15,540 nt of DNA, taken from positions 1-15,540 of the forward strand of contig QKGK01000468.1 of assembly GCA_003250455.1 (NCBI GenBank). The letters run 5' to 3'. The first letter of the stretch is position 1. Each line of letters opens with the position of its first letter. The translations under genes were made by a program, and so were the position numbers. The notes beneath the pieces are model-generated. The model had not been told where the DNA came from. It was given only the letters and a program-made list of their open reading frames with translations, and made no database searches. Positions 1 to 6,606 of the stretch are shown piece after piece. This DNA is from Chloroflexota bacterium (GTDB taxonomy: Bacteria > Chloroflexota > Anaerolineae > Anaerolineales > UBA11579).

Positions 1-386
1 ACATCTGCAGCCAGATGGGTCATCACATCCACCGGGTTGGAAGCAATTAACAAGATGCTGTCGGGGGCATGTTCCAGTACCGCGGGGATCACACTCCGGA
101 AAACCTGCTGGTTCCTTTTCAGCAGGTCCAGACGGGTTTCTCCCGGCTTTTGGCCGACCCCGGCACAGATGACCACAACTTTGGCATTTTTCAGATCTGC
201 ATATTCCCCTGCGTGGATGTTCAGCGGATTGGCGAAAGGGACAGCATGGAGAATATCCTGCGCTTCTGCTTCAGCGCGTTTTTTGTTCAAGTCTACCAGG
301 ACAATTTCGCGACCCACCCCCCGCATCACCATCGCATACGCGGCGGTTGACCCCACCAATCCCGTACCAACAATTCCAACCTTCAT
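1..386 (-). CDS. ldh: L-lactate dehydrogenase, N-terminal part (cut by window edge)
   Basis: NAD-dependent 2-hydroxyacid dehydrogenase of the LDH/MDH family; as an LDH it would reduce pyruvate to L-lactate and regenerate NAD+ in the cytoplasm. The first 128 codons are present. The Rossmann motif GIVGTGLVG (Gly7-x-Gly9-x-x-Gly12) is followed by Asp32 at the end of beta-2, the usual NAD-selecting acid. The substrate loop reads AGVGQKPGETR (75-85). A Gln at the specificity position (Gln79), where malate dehydrogenases have Arg, is why I call LDH rather than MDH. NPVDVMT, the conserved Asn-Pro strand, lies close to the window edge. ATG at 384-386 has a good AGGAG six bases upstream. It lies 54 bp downstream of upp on the same strand with no terminator visible between, so co-transcription is likely. 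The catalytic His and the C-terminal domain are outside the window and cannot be checked. Confidence 0.9.
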   Translation of the reverse strand, partial: MKVGIVGTGLVGSTAAYAMVMRGVGREIVLVDLNKKRAEAEAQDILHAVPFANPLNIHAGEYADLKNAKVVVICAGVGQKPGETRLDLLKRNQQVFRSVIPAVLEHAPDSILLIASNPVDVMTHLAAD

Positions 387-440
387 TTTTTACTCCTAAC
401 CAAATATCCGGGGTAAGTCCGCCTGAACCAGGGTTTAACC

Positions 441-1067
441 TCACCCTGTACCAAACTGGCGGTCTCCTGCATCGCCCAGACCCGGGACAATATAACCGAT
501 CTCGTTCAGGTGGCTGTCTATCGAAGCCAGGTGAATGGGCACTTCGGGGTGGTGCTTGTGCAGGTTTTCTACGCCCTCGGGTGCGCCGAGCAGACCGATG
601 AATTTGATCCGGTTGACACCCCAGCGTTTCAGGATGTCCACGGTCGCGACCGCTGACCCGCCGGTGGCCAGCATGGGATCCAGTACCAGGCACACCTGCA
701 CTGTGGGGGCTACGGGGAGCTTGTTGTAATATTCCACCGGCTGGAGCGTGTCCTCGTCCCGGTAGAGGCCAATGTGCCAAACTTCGGCATTGGGCATCAG
801 CCCCCAAACACCTTCCACCATGCCCAACCCGGCCCGCAGGATGGGCACCAGGCCAATTTTATCTTTCAGCTGAACACCTGTTGTTTCGCCCATGGGGGTA
901 ATCACTTCATAGGGATGGGTGCTGAGGTCCTGGGTAGCTTCATAGGTCATCAGGGCAGCAATCTCACGCACAAGTTCACGGAATTTTTTCGGATTGGTGT
1001 CCACATTCCGCAGTTTGGTGAGTTTGTGTGCGACAAGAGGATGGCTGGAAACGAAAACATTCTGCAT
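441..1067 (-). CDS. upp: Uracil phosphoribosyltransferase
   Basis: Cytoplasmic pyrimidine-salvage enzyme joining uracil and PRPP to give UMP and pyrophosphate. At 208 residues it has the standard bacterial Upp length and looks complete. The PRPP-binding loop VLDPMLATGGSA is at residues 128-139, and the uracil-binding C-terminal segment YIVPGLGDAGDRQFGT at 192-207. The N-terminal half has the usual HPLVAHKLTKLR and PILRAGLGM segments. The start at ATG 1065-1067 is supported by AGGAGA five bases upstream and by the conserved beginning of the family. It is the first gene of a probable upp-ldh transcript and diverges from ruvB. A pyrimidine-nucleoside phosphorylase about 5.5 kb away would supply uracil, although it is not in the same operon. 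Confidence 0.97.
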   Translation of the reverse strand: MQNVFVSSHPLVAHKLTKLRNVDTNPKKFRELVREIAALMTYEATQDLSTHPYEVITPMGETTGVQLKDKIGLVPILRAGLGMVEGVWGLMPNAEVWHIGLYRDEDTLQPVEYYNKLPVAPTVQVCLVLDPMLATGGSAVATVDILKRWGVNRIKFIGLLGAPEGVENLHKHHPEVPIHLASIDSHLNEIGYIVPGLGDAGDRQFGTG

Positions 1068-1125
1068 GGGATTCTCCTGATAGGGGCTGGATGATATTGA
1101 TCGTGATTGAATAAACTCGTTTCAA

Positions 1126-1131
1126 ATTATA
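1126..1131 (-). promoter_or_regulatory. -10 box for upp
   Basis: A perfect TATAAT on the minus strand ends 58 bases before the upp start codon, which would give a leader of roughly 50 nt. I see no good -35: the best hexamer at 17-18 nt spacing matches only 3 of 6 positions. The consensus -10 and its place in a divergent spacer support the call; the missing -35 lowers it. Confidence 0.45.
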
Positions 1132-1222
1132 TCCCATGCTGTGGGATTTGCTGAAATTTTCTTCTGTAGGGTTCCAAAAATGGGCTGGAATCCGCAGAAG
1201 GCGATGGTCTGCATGGTTTCTA

Positions 1223-1234
1223 GCACAAATGTGC
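1223..1234. promoter_or_regulatory. 12-bp inverted repeat in the ruvB promoter (possible repressor site)
   Basis: GCACA-AA-TGTGC is a perfect 5-bp inverted repeat with a 2-bp centre. It starts in the -35 region and ends 10 bases before the TATAAT of ruvB, a typical place for a repressor. Written as GCAC-N4-GTGC it has the same geometry as the Gram-positive/Dehalococcoides LexA box GAAC-N4-GTTC. With its flank, AGCACAAATGTGCA matches the Fibrobacter LexA consensus TGCNC-N4-GTGCA at every defined position except the first. The repeat is seen directly; LexA binding is inference, helped by ruvB being an SOS gene in many bacteria. Confidence 0.35.
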
Positions 1235-1244
1235 AGCCTTGTTG

Positions 1245-1250
1245 TATAAT
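1245..1250 (+). promoter_or_regulatory. -10 box for ruvB; transcript may be leaderless
   Basis: A perfect TATAAT with only six bases between it and the ruvB ATG at 1257. A transcription start at the usual distance would fall on or next to the A of that ATG, and there is no Shine-Dalgarno sequence in the gap. The hexamer at 17-nt spacing (AGCACA, 1222-1227) matches the -35 consensus at 3 of 6 positions. Confidence 0.5.
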
Positions 1251-1256
1251 TTGCCT

Positions 1257-2282
1257 ATGACTGAATCTGGAGACCGTTTGGTAAACCCCGACCGCCAGGA
1301 TGAAGACCAGACTGAACTTTCCCTGCGCCCGCAGCAGCTTCGAGAGCTGATCGGGCAGGAAAAGATCAAAGAAAACCTGGCTATTTTGATCGAAGCGGCC
1401 CAACATCGCGCTGAACCTTTGGACCATGTGTTGTTTTACGGCCCGCCCGGGTTGGGCAAAACGACCCTGGCGCATATTCTGGCCAATGAGATGGGGGTCA
1501 ACATCAAGGTGACGGCCGGGCCGGCAATCGAACGCCAGGGAGACCTGGCGGCGATCCTTTCCAACCTGCGGGAAGGGGATGTGCTGTTTGTGGACGAGAT
1601 CCACCGGCTGGGGCGCGCGGTGGAAGAAGTGCTTTACCCGGCGATGGAAGACTTCGCCCTGGATATTGTGATCGGCAAAGGCCCGGCAGCCCGGTCTGTG
1701 CGGCTGAAACTGCCGCGTTTTACCGTGATCGGGGCGACTACCCGCCTGGCGTTGGTCACTGCGCCGTTACGGGCGCGTTTTGGCGCGGTCTACCGGCTGC
1801 ATTTTTATTCACAGGAAGCGATGGAAGCCATCGTCGTACGGGCATCCAGACAGTTGAATGTGCGCGCTGAGGAAGACGGCATCCGGGAGATTGCCCGCCG
1901 GGCACGCGGTACGCCCCGGGTGGCGCTGCGCCTGCTGAGGCGGGTGCGCGACTTTGCCCAGGTGCGCGCGGACGGCGTGATCACCAGTGAAGTGGCCGAC
2001 CAGGCCCTCAACCTGATGGACGTGGACCCGTTGGGACTGGATGACATGGACCGCCGGGTGCTGCGGGCGATCATTGAAAAGTATAACTGCGGCCCGGTAG
2101 GGTTGAATACGATTGCCGCCTCTGTCCATGAGGAGCAGGATACGATCCAGGAAGTGGTCGAGCCTTATCTGCTCCAACTGGGCTTCCTGGAACGCACTTC
2201 CCAGGGACGCATGGCAACCCAGTTGGCTTGTGAGCATTTAGGGCTGCCTTATCCGGATAACCAACCTCCCCGACTTTTTTAA
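1257..2282 (+). CDS. ruvB: Holliday junction branch-migration ATPase RuvB
   Basis: Hexameric AAA+ motor that, with RuvA, drives branch migration of Holliday junctions in recombinational repair. 341 residues, normal length. Visible elements: Walker A GPPGLGKT (62-69), Walker B with DEIHRL (Asp113-Glu114), the sensor-1 stretch GATTRLALVTAPLRARFG containing the arginine finger, and the winged-helix C-terminal part with GPVGLNTIAASVHEEQDTI. I start at ATG 1257. A TTG eighteen bases upstream is in frame, but it lies before the -10 box at 1245-1250 and would not be transcribed from that promoter. No Shine-Dalgarno sequence precedes ATG 1257, consistent with a leaderless message. It is the first gene of a tight operon with the DUF2905 gene (3 bases on) and queA. 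ruvA and ruvC are not in the window. Confidence 0.97.
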   Translation: MTESGDRLVNPDRQDEDQTELSLRPQQLRELIGQEKIKENLAILIEAAQHRAEPLDHVLFYGPPGLGKTTLAHILANEMGVNIKVTAGPAIERQGDLAAILSNLREGDVLFVDEIHRLGRAVEEVLYPAMEDFALDIVIGKGPAARSVRLKLPRFTVIGATTRLALVTAPLRARFGAVYRLHFYSQEAMEAIVVRASRQLNVRAEEDGIREIARRARGTPRVALRLLRRVRDFAQVRADGVITSEVADQALNLMDVDPLGLDDMDRRVLRAIIEKYNCGPVGLNTIAASVHEEQDTIQEVVEPYLLQLGFLERTSQGRMATQLACEHLGLPYPDNQPPRLF

Positions 2283-2285
2283 TCG

Positions 2286-2519
2286 ATGAATATGAACGCA
2301 ATTGGCAAACTGGTCGCCTTGCTGGGTTTAATTTTGCTGCTGGTGGGCGGGCTGATCCTGCTGCTGGATAAGGTGGGCGTCCGCCTGGGGCAGCTTCCGG
2401 GAGACATTCGTATCGAAACGGAGTCCTTGCGCTGCGCGTTTCCCCTGGTAAGCTCCATCCTGGTTTCCCTGATCCTGACAATTGTGGTCAATGTGATCCT
2501 GCGCATATTGAACAAGTAA
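2286..2519 (+). CDS. Small two-TM membrane protein, DUF2905 family
   Basis: A 77-residue protein with two predicted membrane helices (about 7-28 and 52-74) joined by a short polar segment holding LGQLPGDIRIE (34-44). The GxLPGDIRIE core between two hydrophobic stretches is the hallmark of the DUF2905 family; the function is unknown. It sits three bases after the ruvB stop and four bases before queA, so it is probably translated by coupling, as no clear ribosome binding site is visible. ATG at 2292 is an alternative start. The family often occurs beside ruvB/queA, which supports the assignment but does not show what it does. Confidence 0.85.
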   Translation: MNMNAIGKLVALLGLILLLVGGLILLLDKVGVRLGQLPGDIRIETESLRCAFPLVSSILVSLILTIVVNVILRILNK

Positions 2520-2523
2520 GCTA

Positions 2524-3546
2524 ATGAAACTTTCTGAATTTGATTACAACCTGCCGCAAGAGCGGATTGCACAGACCCCGGTGGAACCGCGCGATGCTTC
2601 GCGTTTATTGGTATTGGACCGCCAGACTGGGGAAATCACCCACACGCATTTTTACGAGATTGGCCGGTTTTTGCAGCCGGGCGACCTGCTGGTGGTCAAC
2701 CGCACCCGGGTGATGCCGGCGCGCATCTATGCCCAAAAGGTGCCTACCGGCGGAAAAGTGGAAATCCTGCTGCTCAACCGCCTGGACGGTGACCTGTGGG
2801 AGGCAATGGTGGGCGGCAAGCGGGTCAAAGTGGGCACCAGACTATCCATCCAGGGGGTTGTGGAGGCTGAGGTGGAGAAAGTGCTGGATGGGCCGCGCCG
2901 CTTGCTGCGCTTTTCCCAGCCGGTAGATGACCTGTTGGAGCAGATCGGGCAGATGCCACTGCCCCCGTATATCCACGAAAAACTGCAGGACCCTGCCCGC
3001 TATCAGACTGTTTATGCCGACCAGACCGGCTCGGCCGCGGCACCGACTGCCGGGCTGCACTTTACGCCCAAGCTGCTCGCCACCCTGGAGCAGGCGGGGA
3101 TTGGTCTGGCTGAAGTGACCCTGCATGTCGGCCTGGACACTTTTGCCCCCGTCACAGAGGATGAAGTCACTGAACACCACATCCACACGGAATGGTGCCA
3201 GCTTACTGCAGACACAGCCGGGCAGATCAACCGCACCCGGGCAGCGGGAGGGCGGGTGGTTGCCGTGGGGACCACCAGCGTGCGCACCCTGGAAACCGCC
3301 GCGCTGCATTCGCCGGTGGGTGGGCCTATCTCACCGATAGAAGGCAATACCAACCTGTACATTTTGCCGGGGTTCAGGTTCCAGGCAGTGGACGCCATGG
3401 TGACCAATTTTCATCTCCCCAAATCTACCCTGCTGATGCTGGTCAGCGCGTTTGCAGGGCGGGAAACGATCCTGCAGGCATACCAGACGGCCATTGAAGA
3501 GCAATACCGGTTTTATTCCTTTGGGGACGCGATGCTGATCTTGTAA
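2524..3546 (+). CDS. queA: S-adenosylmethionine:tRNA ribosyltransferase-isomerase (QueA)
   Basis: Transfers and isomerises the ribosyl group of SAM onto 7-aminomethyl-7-deazaguanine at tRNA position 34, giving epoxyqueuosine, the penultimate queuosine intermediate. 340 residues, full length. Family motifs run in order: NRTRVMPAR (59-67), SAAAPTAGLHFT (170-181), GLDTFAPV (203-210), HTEW (221-224), VGTTSVRTLE (248-257), NFHLPKSTLLMLVSAFAG (295-312) and YRFYSFGDAMLI at the C-terminus. It starts four bases after the DUF2905 stop without a clear Shine-Dalgarno sequence, so translational coupling is likely. Last gene of the ruvB operon; tgt and the other queuosine genes are not in the window. It converges on the HD-GYP gene, with 57 bp between them. 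Confidence 0.97.
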   Translation: MKLSEFDYNLPQERIAQTPVEPRDASRLLVLDRQTGEITHTHFYEIGRFLQPGDLLVVNRTRVMPARIYAQKVPTGGKVEILLLNRLDGDLWEAMVGGKRVKVGTRLSIQGVVEAEVEKVLDGPRRLLRFSQPVDDLLEQIGQMPLPPYIHEKLQDPARYQTVYADQTGSAAAPTAGLHFTPKLLATLEQAGIGLAEVTLHVGLDTFAPVTEDEVTEHHIHTEWCQLTADTAGQINRTRAAGGRVVAVGTTSVRTLETAALHSPVGGPISPIEGNTNLYILPGFRFQAVDAMVTNFHLPKSTLLMLVSAFAGRETILQAYQTAIEEQYRFYSFGDAMLIL

Positions 3547-3582
3547 TTGTTATTCTGGGGGGTAAATGAGCCTGGAGATGAG

Positions 3583-3605
3583 GCCTAACAAAGGCATTTG
3601 GTTTT
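3583..3605 (+). terminator. Weak candidate terminator after queA
   Basis: GCCT (3583-3586) can pair with AGGC (3592-3595) around a 5-nt loop, followed by ATTTGGTTTT. The stem is only four base pairs and the T tract is interrupted, so this is a candidate chosen mainly because two genes converge here. Confidence 0.25.
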
Positions 3606-5856
3606 ATCTTAAGAATTGTGCAACCTGGATAAAGGTATCAACGATCGCGGGGTCAAACTGTGTCCCGGCGCAGCGGAGGAGTTCCTCGATTGCTTCTTCA
3701 TGGGTGCGCCCCTTGCGGTAAACGCGCTCATCCGTGATGGCGATGTACGCATCCACCACAGCCAGGATGCGGGCAGAGATGGGAATCTGCTCTCCGGCCA
3801 GTCCGTCCGGGTAGCCGGTTCCGTCGTATTTTTCCTGGTGGGCCCGGATGATCGGGACAACCGGGGCGAGCTTTTTCACCGGGGCGATGATGGCAGCCCC
3901 CAGTGCAGGATGTTTTTTGATGATCTCGAATTCATCGGTGGTCAAATTGCCCGGTTTACGCAGAATCTCATCCGGGATGCCGATTTTCCCAATGTCGTGC
4001 AGTAAAGCGCCCCAGCGCAGGTTCTCCAAATCGGTATTGCTGATTCCGATCGCTTCGCCAGTTTCCTGTGCCAGGATGGCGATCCGCTGGCTGTGGTCGT
4101 GGGTGTAGGTGTCGCGGATATCCACAGTATTGGCCAGCGCGATGATCGTCTGGATGTAGGCATCTTCAAGCTCTTCGTATAGTCGGGCATTTTCCAGGGC
4201 GACAGCGGCCTGGTTTGCCAGCATCTGGGCCATGAAGATTTCCTGGTTCTGGTAGTCGCGCTGCTGGTCATGGTCTTCCAACTGCACACAGCCAATCGCC
4301 CGCTCCTGGACGATCAGCGGAATGATCATCAGGGATTGAATATCCTTTTGGCTCATTTCAGTGCGCAAACCGGGGGAAAGTTTCCCGTCTGACAAAGTGA
4401 TTTTAACGACCTGATGATCTTCCAGGACGGTCTTAAATTCAGGCAGGCTGGAAATGTCTTTATCTTCTTTGGTCATACTGGCAGCATTCGACAAGCTCGG
4501 GCTGTATGTCACCATGGTGTGAATTGTTGACCGGTCTGCATCCCACGAACAGATTGAGCAGCTATCGGCATTGAGCAGTTCGATCATTTGCTCGGCTACC
4601 ACGGTCAATACCTGGTTGATCTGGAGGTTTGAGGAAATAGTGGTGGAAGCGGTGGTCAGGGCGGTCAGCTCGCGGGAACGTTTTTTTTCTATTGCCAGCA
4701 GCTGTTCTCTTTCGGTTTCGTTTTCTTTGCGTTCCGTAATGTCATGGATGGTCACGACCACGCCGATGACCTCACCGGTCTCTGTTTTCAATGGGGAGTA
4801 GGTCAGTTCTATCCAATTCTGGCGGGGAGACTCGGGGAAGGAAATAGCTGTATCTGGCGCGTAAATGGTTTTGCCTGACAATGCCTGTCTCATGGCAGTT
4901 TCGGTTTCGCGGGGAAAAGTGTCGGTGAAAAATTGATTGGCAGGACGGCCAATTGCATTTTCGGATGCAATCCCGGAAAGATGTTCCAGGTATTGGTTCC
5001 AGACGATGATTTTCAATTCTTTATCGGTGACCAGCACGCCTTCCTGGACATTTTCTATAATCGTCTGGTTGACCACTTCGGAAGTTTCCAGCGCTTTTTC
5101 CACGCGGCGCTGCTCGCTGATATCCTGGACATATCCCTCCAAATAAAGAGGGTGGTCGTTCTGGTCAAAGACGATATGTGCGCTGACCAGCATCTGTTTC
5201 CGCTTTCCGTCGTAGGTTTTAAGGGTCTCTTCCCAGGTGATGATCGCTCTTTCTTCCATCATCAGGGAAATCTTTTCGGATCGAAGAGCAGGGTCATCAT
5301 ACATTTCATGACTGTTGACCGCCAGCAGGGTTTCTTTGTCGGGGTAATGCAGCTTATTGACGATATATTGGTTCACTTCCAGTTGTGTGCCGTCCAGCCT
5401 GGTGCGGAACAAGCCGACGGGAACACTTTCAGAAAGGGAAAAATAACGCGTTTGCGCTTCACGGAGTGCTTTGGCGTTTTCCTTTTGTTCGAGAACGCTG
5501 CTGATCGTATCGCCCATCAGGGCAAACTGGGAGATGGATTTGACCACATAGGTATCCAACCCGGCCTGCATTGCCTGGATGGCGATTTTTTCCTCATCCA
5601 GGATGGTGGTCAGGATAACCGGGACTTGCGGCCATTGCTTCTTTACGGATTTCAGGATGTCAATGCCGTTGGTCCAACCCAAATTGTAGTCGGTCACGAC
5701 AATATCAAATTCACCCAATTGAATGGCCTGGTCCAGGATTTCCTTCCGATGCGCCTCGATGATGTGGGGTGAAGAAAGACCTCTTTGGATGCCTCGCTTG
5801 ATCATAAAGCGGTCGTCCGGATTATCTTCAACCAGCAAAATTCGGATAGGTTTCAT
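3604..5856 (-). CDS. Response regulator REC-PAS-PAS-GAF-HD-GYP (predicted c-di-GMP phosphodiesterase)
   Basis: A 750-residue soluble signalling protein. Domains: receiver (1-125) with acidic pocket Glu10-Asp11, phospho-acceptor Asp56 (VVTDY) and Lys106; PAS about 135-250 and 262-376, each ending in the typical PAC boundary DISEQR/DITERK; GAF about 395-560; HD-GYP about 570-745. In the HD-GYP domain I see His586, LHDIGK with His620-Asp621-Lys624, His649, HQEKYDGTGYP (673-683) and Asp702. The metal ligands are therefore largely kept and hydrolysis of cyclic di-GMP is likely. Two departures from the usual consensus: HQE for HHE, and DAYIA for DxFDA. No transmembrane segment is present. It begins 17 bases after the upstream receiver gene with no strong ribosome site, suggesting coupled expression. 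The cognate kinase is not adjacent. Confidence 0.93.
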   Translation of the reverse strand: MKPIRILLVEDNPDDRFMIKRGIQRGLSSPHIIEAHRKEILDQAIQLGEFDIVVTDYNLGWTNGIDILKSVKKQWPQVPVILTTILDEEKIAIQAMQAGLDTYVVKSISQFALMGDTISSVLEQKENAKALREAQTRYFSLSESVPVGLFRTRLDGTQLEVNQYIVNKLHYPDKETLLAVNSHEMYDDPALRSEKISLMMEERAIITWEETLKTYDGKRKQMLVSAHIVFDQNDHPLYLEGYVQDISEQRRVEKALETSEVVNQTIIENVQEGVLVTDKELKIIVWNQYLEHLSGIASENAIGRPANQFFTDTFPRETETAMRQALSGKTIYAPDTAISFPESPRQNWIELTYSPLKTETGEVIGVVVTIHDITERKENETEREQLLAIEKKRSRELTALTTASTTISSNLQINQVLTVVAEQMIELLNADSCSICSWDADRSTIHTMVTYSPSLSNAASMTKEDKDISSLPEFKTVLEDHQVVKITLSDGKLSPGLRTEMSQKDIQSLMIIPLIVQERAIGCVQLEDHDQQRDYQNQEIFMAQMLANQAAVALENARLYEELEDAYIQTIIALANTVDIRDTYTHDHSQRIAILAQETGEAIGISNTDLENLRWGALLHDIGKIGIPDEILRKPGNLTTDEFEIIKKHPALGAAIIAPVKKLAPVVPIIRAHQEKYDGTGYPDGLAGEQIPISARILAVVDAYIAITDERVYRKGRTHEEAIEELLRCAGTQFDPAIVDTFIQVAQFLR

Positions 5857-5873
5857 GTAATAATAATGAGGGT

Positions 5874-6311
5874 TTAGCTATTTTTATAGATCTGATTATG
5901 GTAAAACCAATATCCACCCAGGGCTTCAATTAGCTTGTTGAGTTCTGAAAATCCGGTGGGTTTGACCAGATAGGAATTTGCGCCAAGTGCGTATGCCGCT
6001 TGCAGGTCTTTCTTTTGGTTGGAAGACGAGAGAATGATCACCGGGATCATGGCGTATTTTGGATGATTCTTGATCCATTCGAGCACTTCAAACCCGGATT
6101 TGAGTGGTAATTTCAGGTCTAATAAGACCAAGTCCGGGATTTGGTGACATTCTCCTCCTTTGTTTTCTGAAAAATAAGCGATTGCCTTTTCGCCGTCTTG
6201 TGCCACAACCAATTCGATTGGGAAATTCTTGGTGCATAACGCTTTTTCAAAAAGCAAGATGTCGTTTGGATCATCTTCGACCAGGAGTATAAGTTCTGGT
6301 GAGGTTTTCAT
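5874..6311 (-). CDS. Stand-alone receiver-domain response regulator (Rcp1-like)
   Basis: 145 residues, a single CheY-like receiver domain without an output domain. Acid pocket Glu12-Asp13-Asp14, phospho-acceptor Asp65 in VLLDLKLP, Ser95 at the end of VIIL, and Lys117 in the LVKP motif are all present. The long insert between beta-2 and the Asp65 strand (SENKGGECHQIPD) and the form DLKLP-KSGFEVL are typical of the Rcp1-like receivers that partner bacteriophytochromes and related hybrid kinases. That partnership is only family knowledge here, as no phytochrome is in the window. ATG at 6309-6311 is preceded by AGGAAG. It is followed 17 bases later by the REC-HD-GYP gene, so it may feed or compete for phosphate in the same relay. 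Confidence 0.93.
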   Translation of the reverse strand: MKTSPELILLVEDDPNDILLFEKALCTKNFPIELVVAQDGEKAIAYFSENKGGECHQIPDLVLLDLKLPLKSGFEVLEWIKNHPKYAMIPVIILSSSNQKKDLQAAYALGANSYLVKPTGFSELNKLIEALGGYWFYHNQIYKNS

Positions 6312-6338
6312 GCAAACTTCCTGATTGATGGTATAAAG

Positions 6339-6365
6339 ATTGACCTGGTTTTATTGCCAGTCAAT
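6339..6365 (-). promoter_or_regulatory. Hairpin in the leader of the receiver gene
   Basis: CCAGTCAAT (6357-6365) is complementary to ATTGACCTGG (6339-6348) apart from one bulged C, giving a 9-bp stem with an 8-nt A/T-rich loop. It lies between the candidate -10 box (6414-6419) and the ribosome binding site of the receiver gene, so it would be in the 5' leader. No T tract follows on the minus strand, so it is not a normal terminator. It could be an RNA control element or a protein site. Confidence 0.3.
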
Positions 6366-6413
6366 GCGATCATGTTTTTATGGTTCGCTAACTCCCATAA
6401 AAGAATTTAATTT

Positions 6414-6419
6414 ATTATA
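6414..6419 (-). promoter_or_regulatory. -10 box for the receiver/HD-GYP operon
   Basis: A perfect TATAAT on the minus strand about 100 bases before the receiver start codon. No matching -35 hexamer is visible at 15-19 nt spacing. The 295-bp spacer 6312-6606 otherwise holds the leader hairpin at 6339-6365 and, on the other strand, the promoter and ribosome site of the phosphorylase gene; I see no further gene in it. Confidence 0.4.
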
Positions 6420-6566
6420 ACCTGTTTGGTGGGGCAAGGGGAAATGTCTGCATGGCGGGAAAAGATCCACCGTTCTTATTTGGCGGAAAAATTACTGGCG
6501 TGAGGAGAAAAATGAGCGCAGTATAGGATGGGGTGCGGCCTGCCTGTGGGGAAAATCAACCTGCTG

Positions 6567-6572
6567 TATAAT
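6567..6572 (+). promoter_or_regulatory. -10 box for pdp
   Basis: A perfect TATAAT on the plus strand, predicting transcription from about 6578-6580 and a leader of some 28 nt to the chosen start at 6607. The -35 region is poor (CTGTGG at 17 nt). The box overlaps an in-frame ATG at 6571, which argues against that ATG as a start. Confidence 0.5.
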
Positions 6573-6594
6573 GAACATGGGAAGAAAACTAACT

Positions 6595-6603
6595 AAAGAG
6601 GTG
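6595..6603 (+). promoter_or_regulatory. Ribosome binding site that sets the pdp start
   Basis: AAAGAGGTG lies three bases before ATG 6607 and is one of the best Shine-Dalgarno matches in the window. It selects 6607 over the in-frame ATGs at 6571 and 6577, which are at or before the expected transcription start. Confidence 0.7.
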
Positions 6604-6606
6604 TTC

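Noticed and set aside
1..386. Malate dehydrogenase as identity of the first gene
   Set aside because: The specificity position is Gln in GVGQKPGETR, whereas LDH-like malate dehydrogenases carry Arg there.
271..807. Minus-strand open frame of 178 codons across the upp-ldh junction
   Set aside because: Overlaps both upp and ldh in another frame; both of those show full family motifs and ribosome sites.
1239..1256. Upstream TTG start for ruvB
   Set aside because: It would place the start before the -10 box and adds six residues (MLYNLP) not expected in RuvB.
4933..5772. Plus-strand open frame of 279 codons
   Set aside because: Lies wholly opposite the PAS/receiver part of the REC-HD-GYP gene, whose protein has clear domain motifs; the antisense product has no recognisable motif and no ribosome site.
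6571..6606. Upstream ATG starts for the phosphorylase (6571, 6577)
   Set aside because: They overlap the -10 box or the expected transcription start, and with ATG 6607 the family residue numbers fit exactly.
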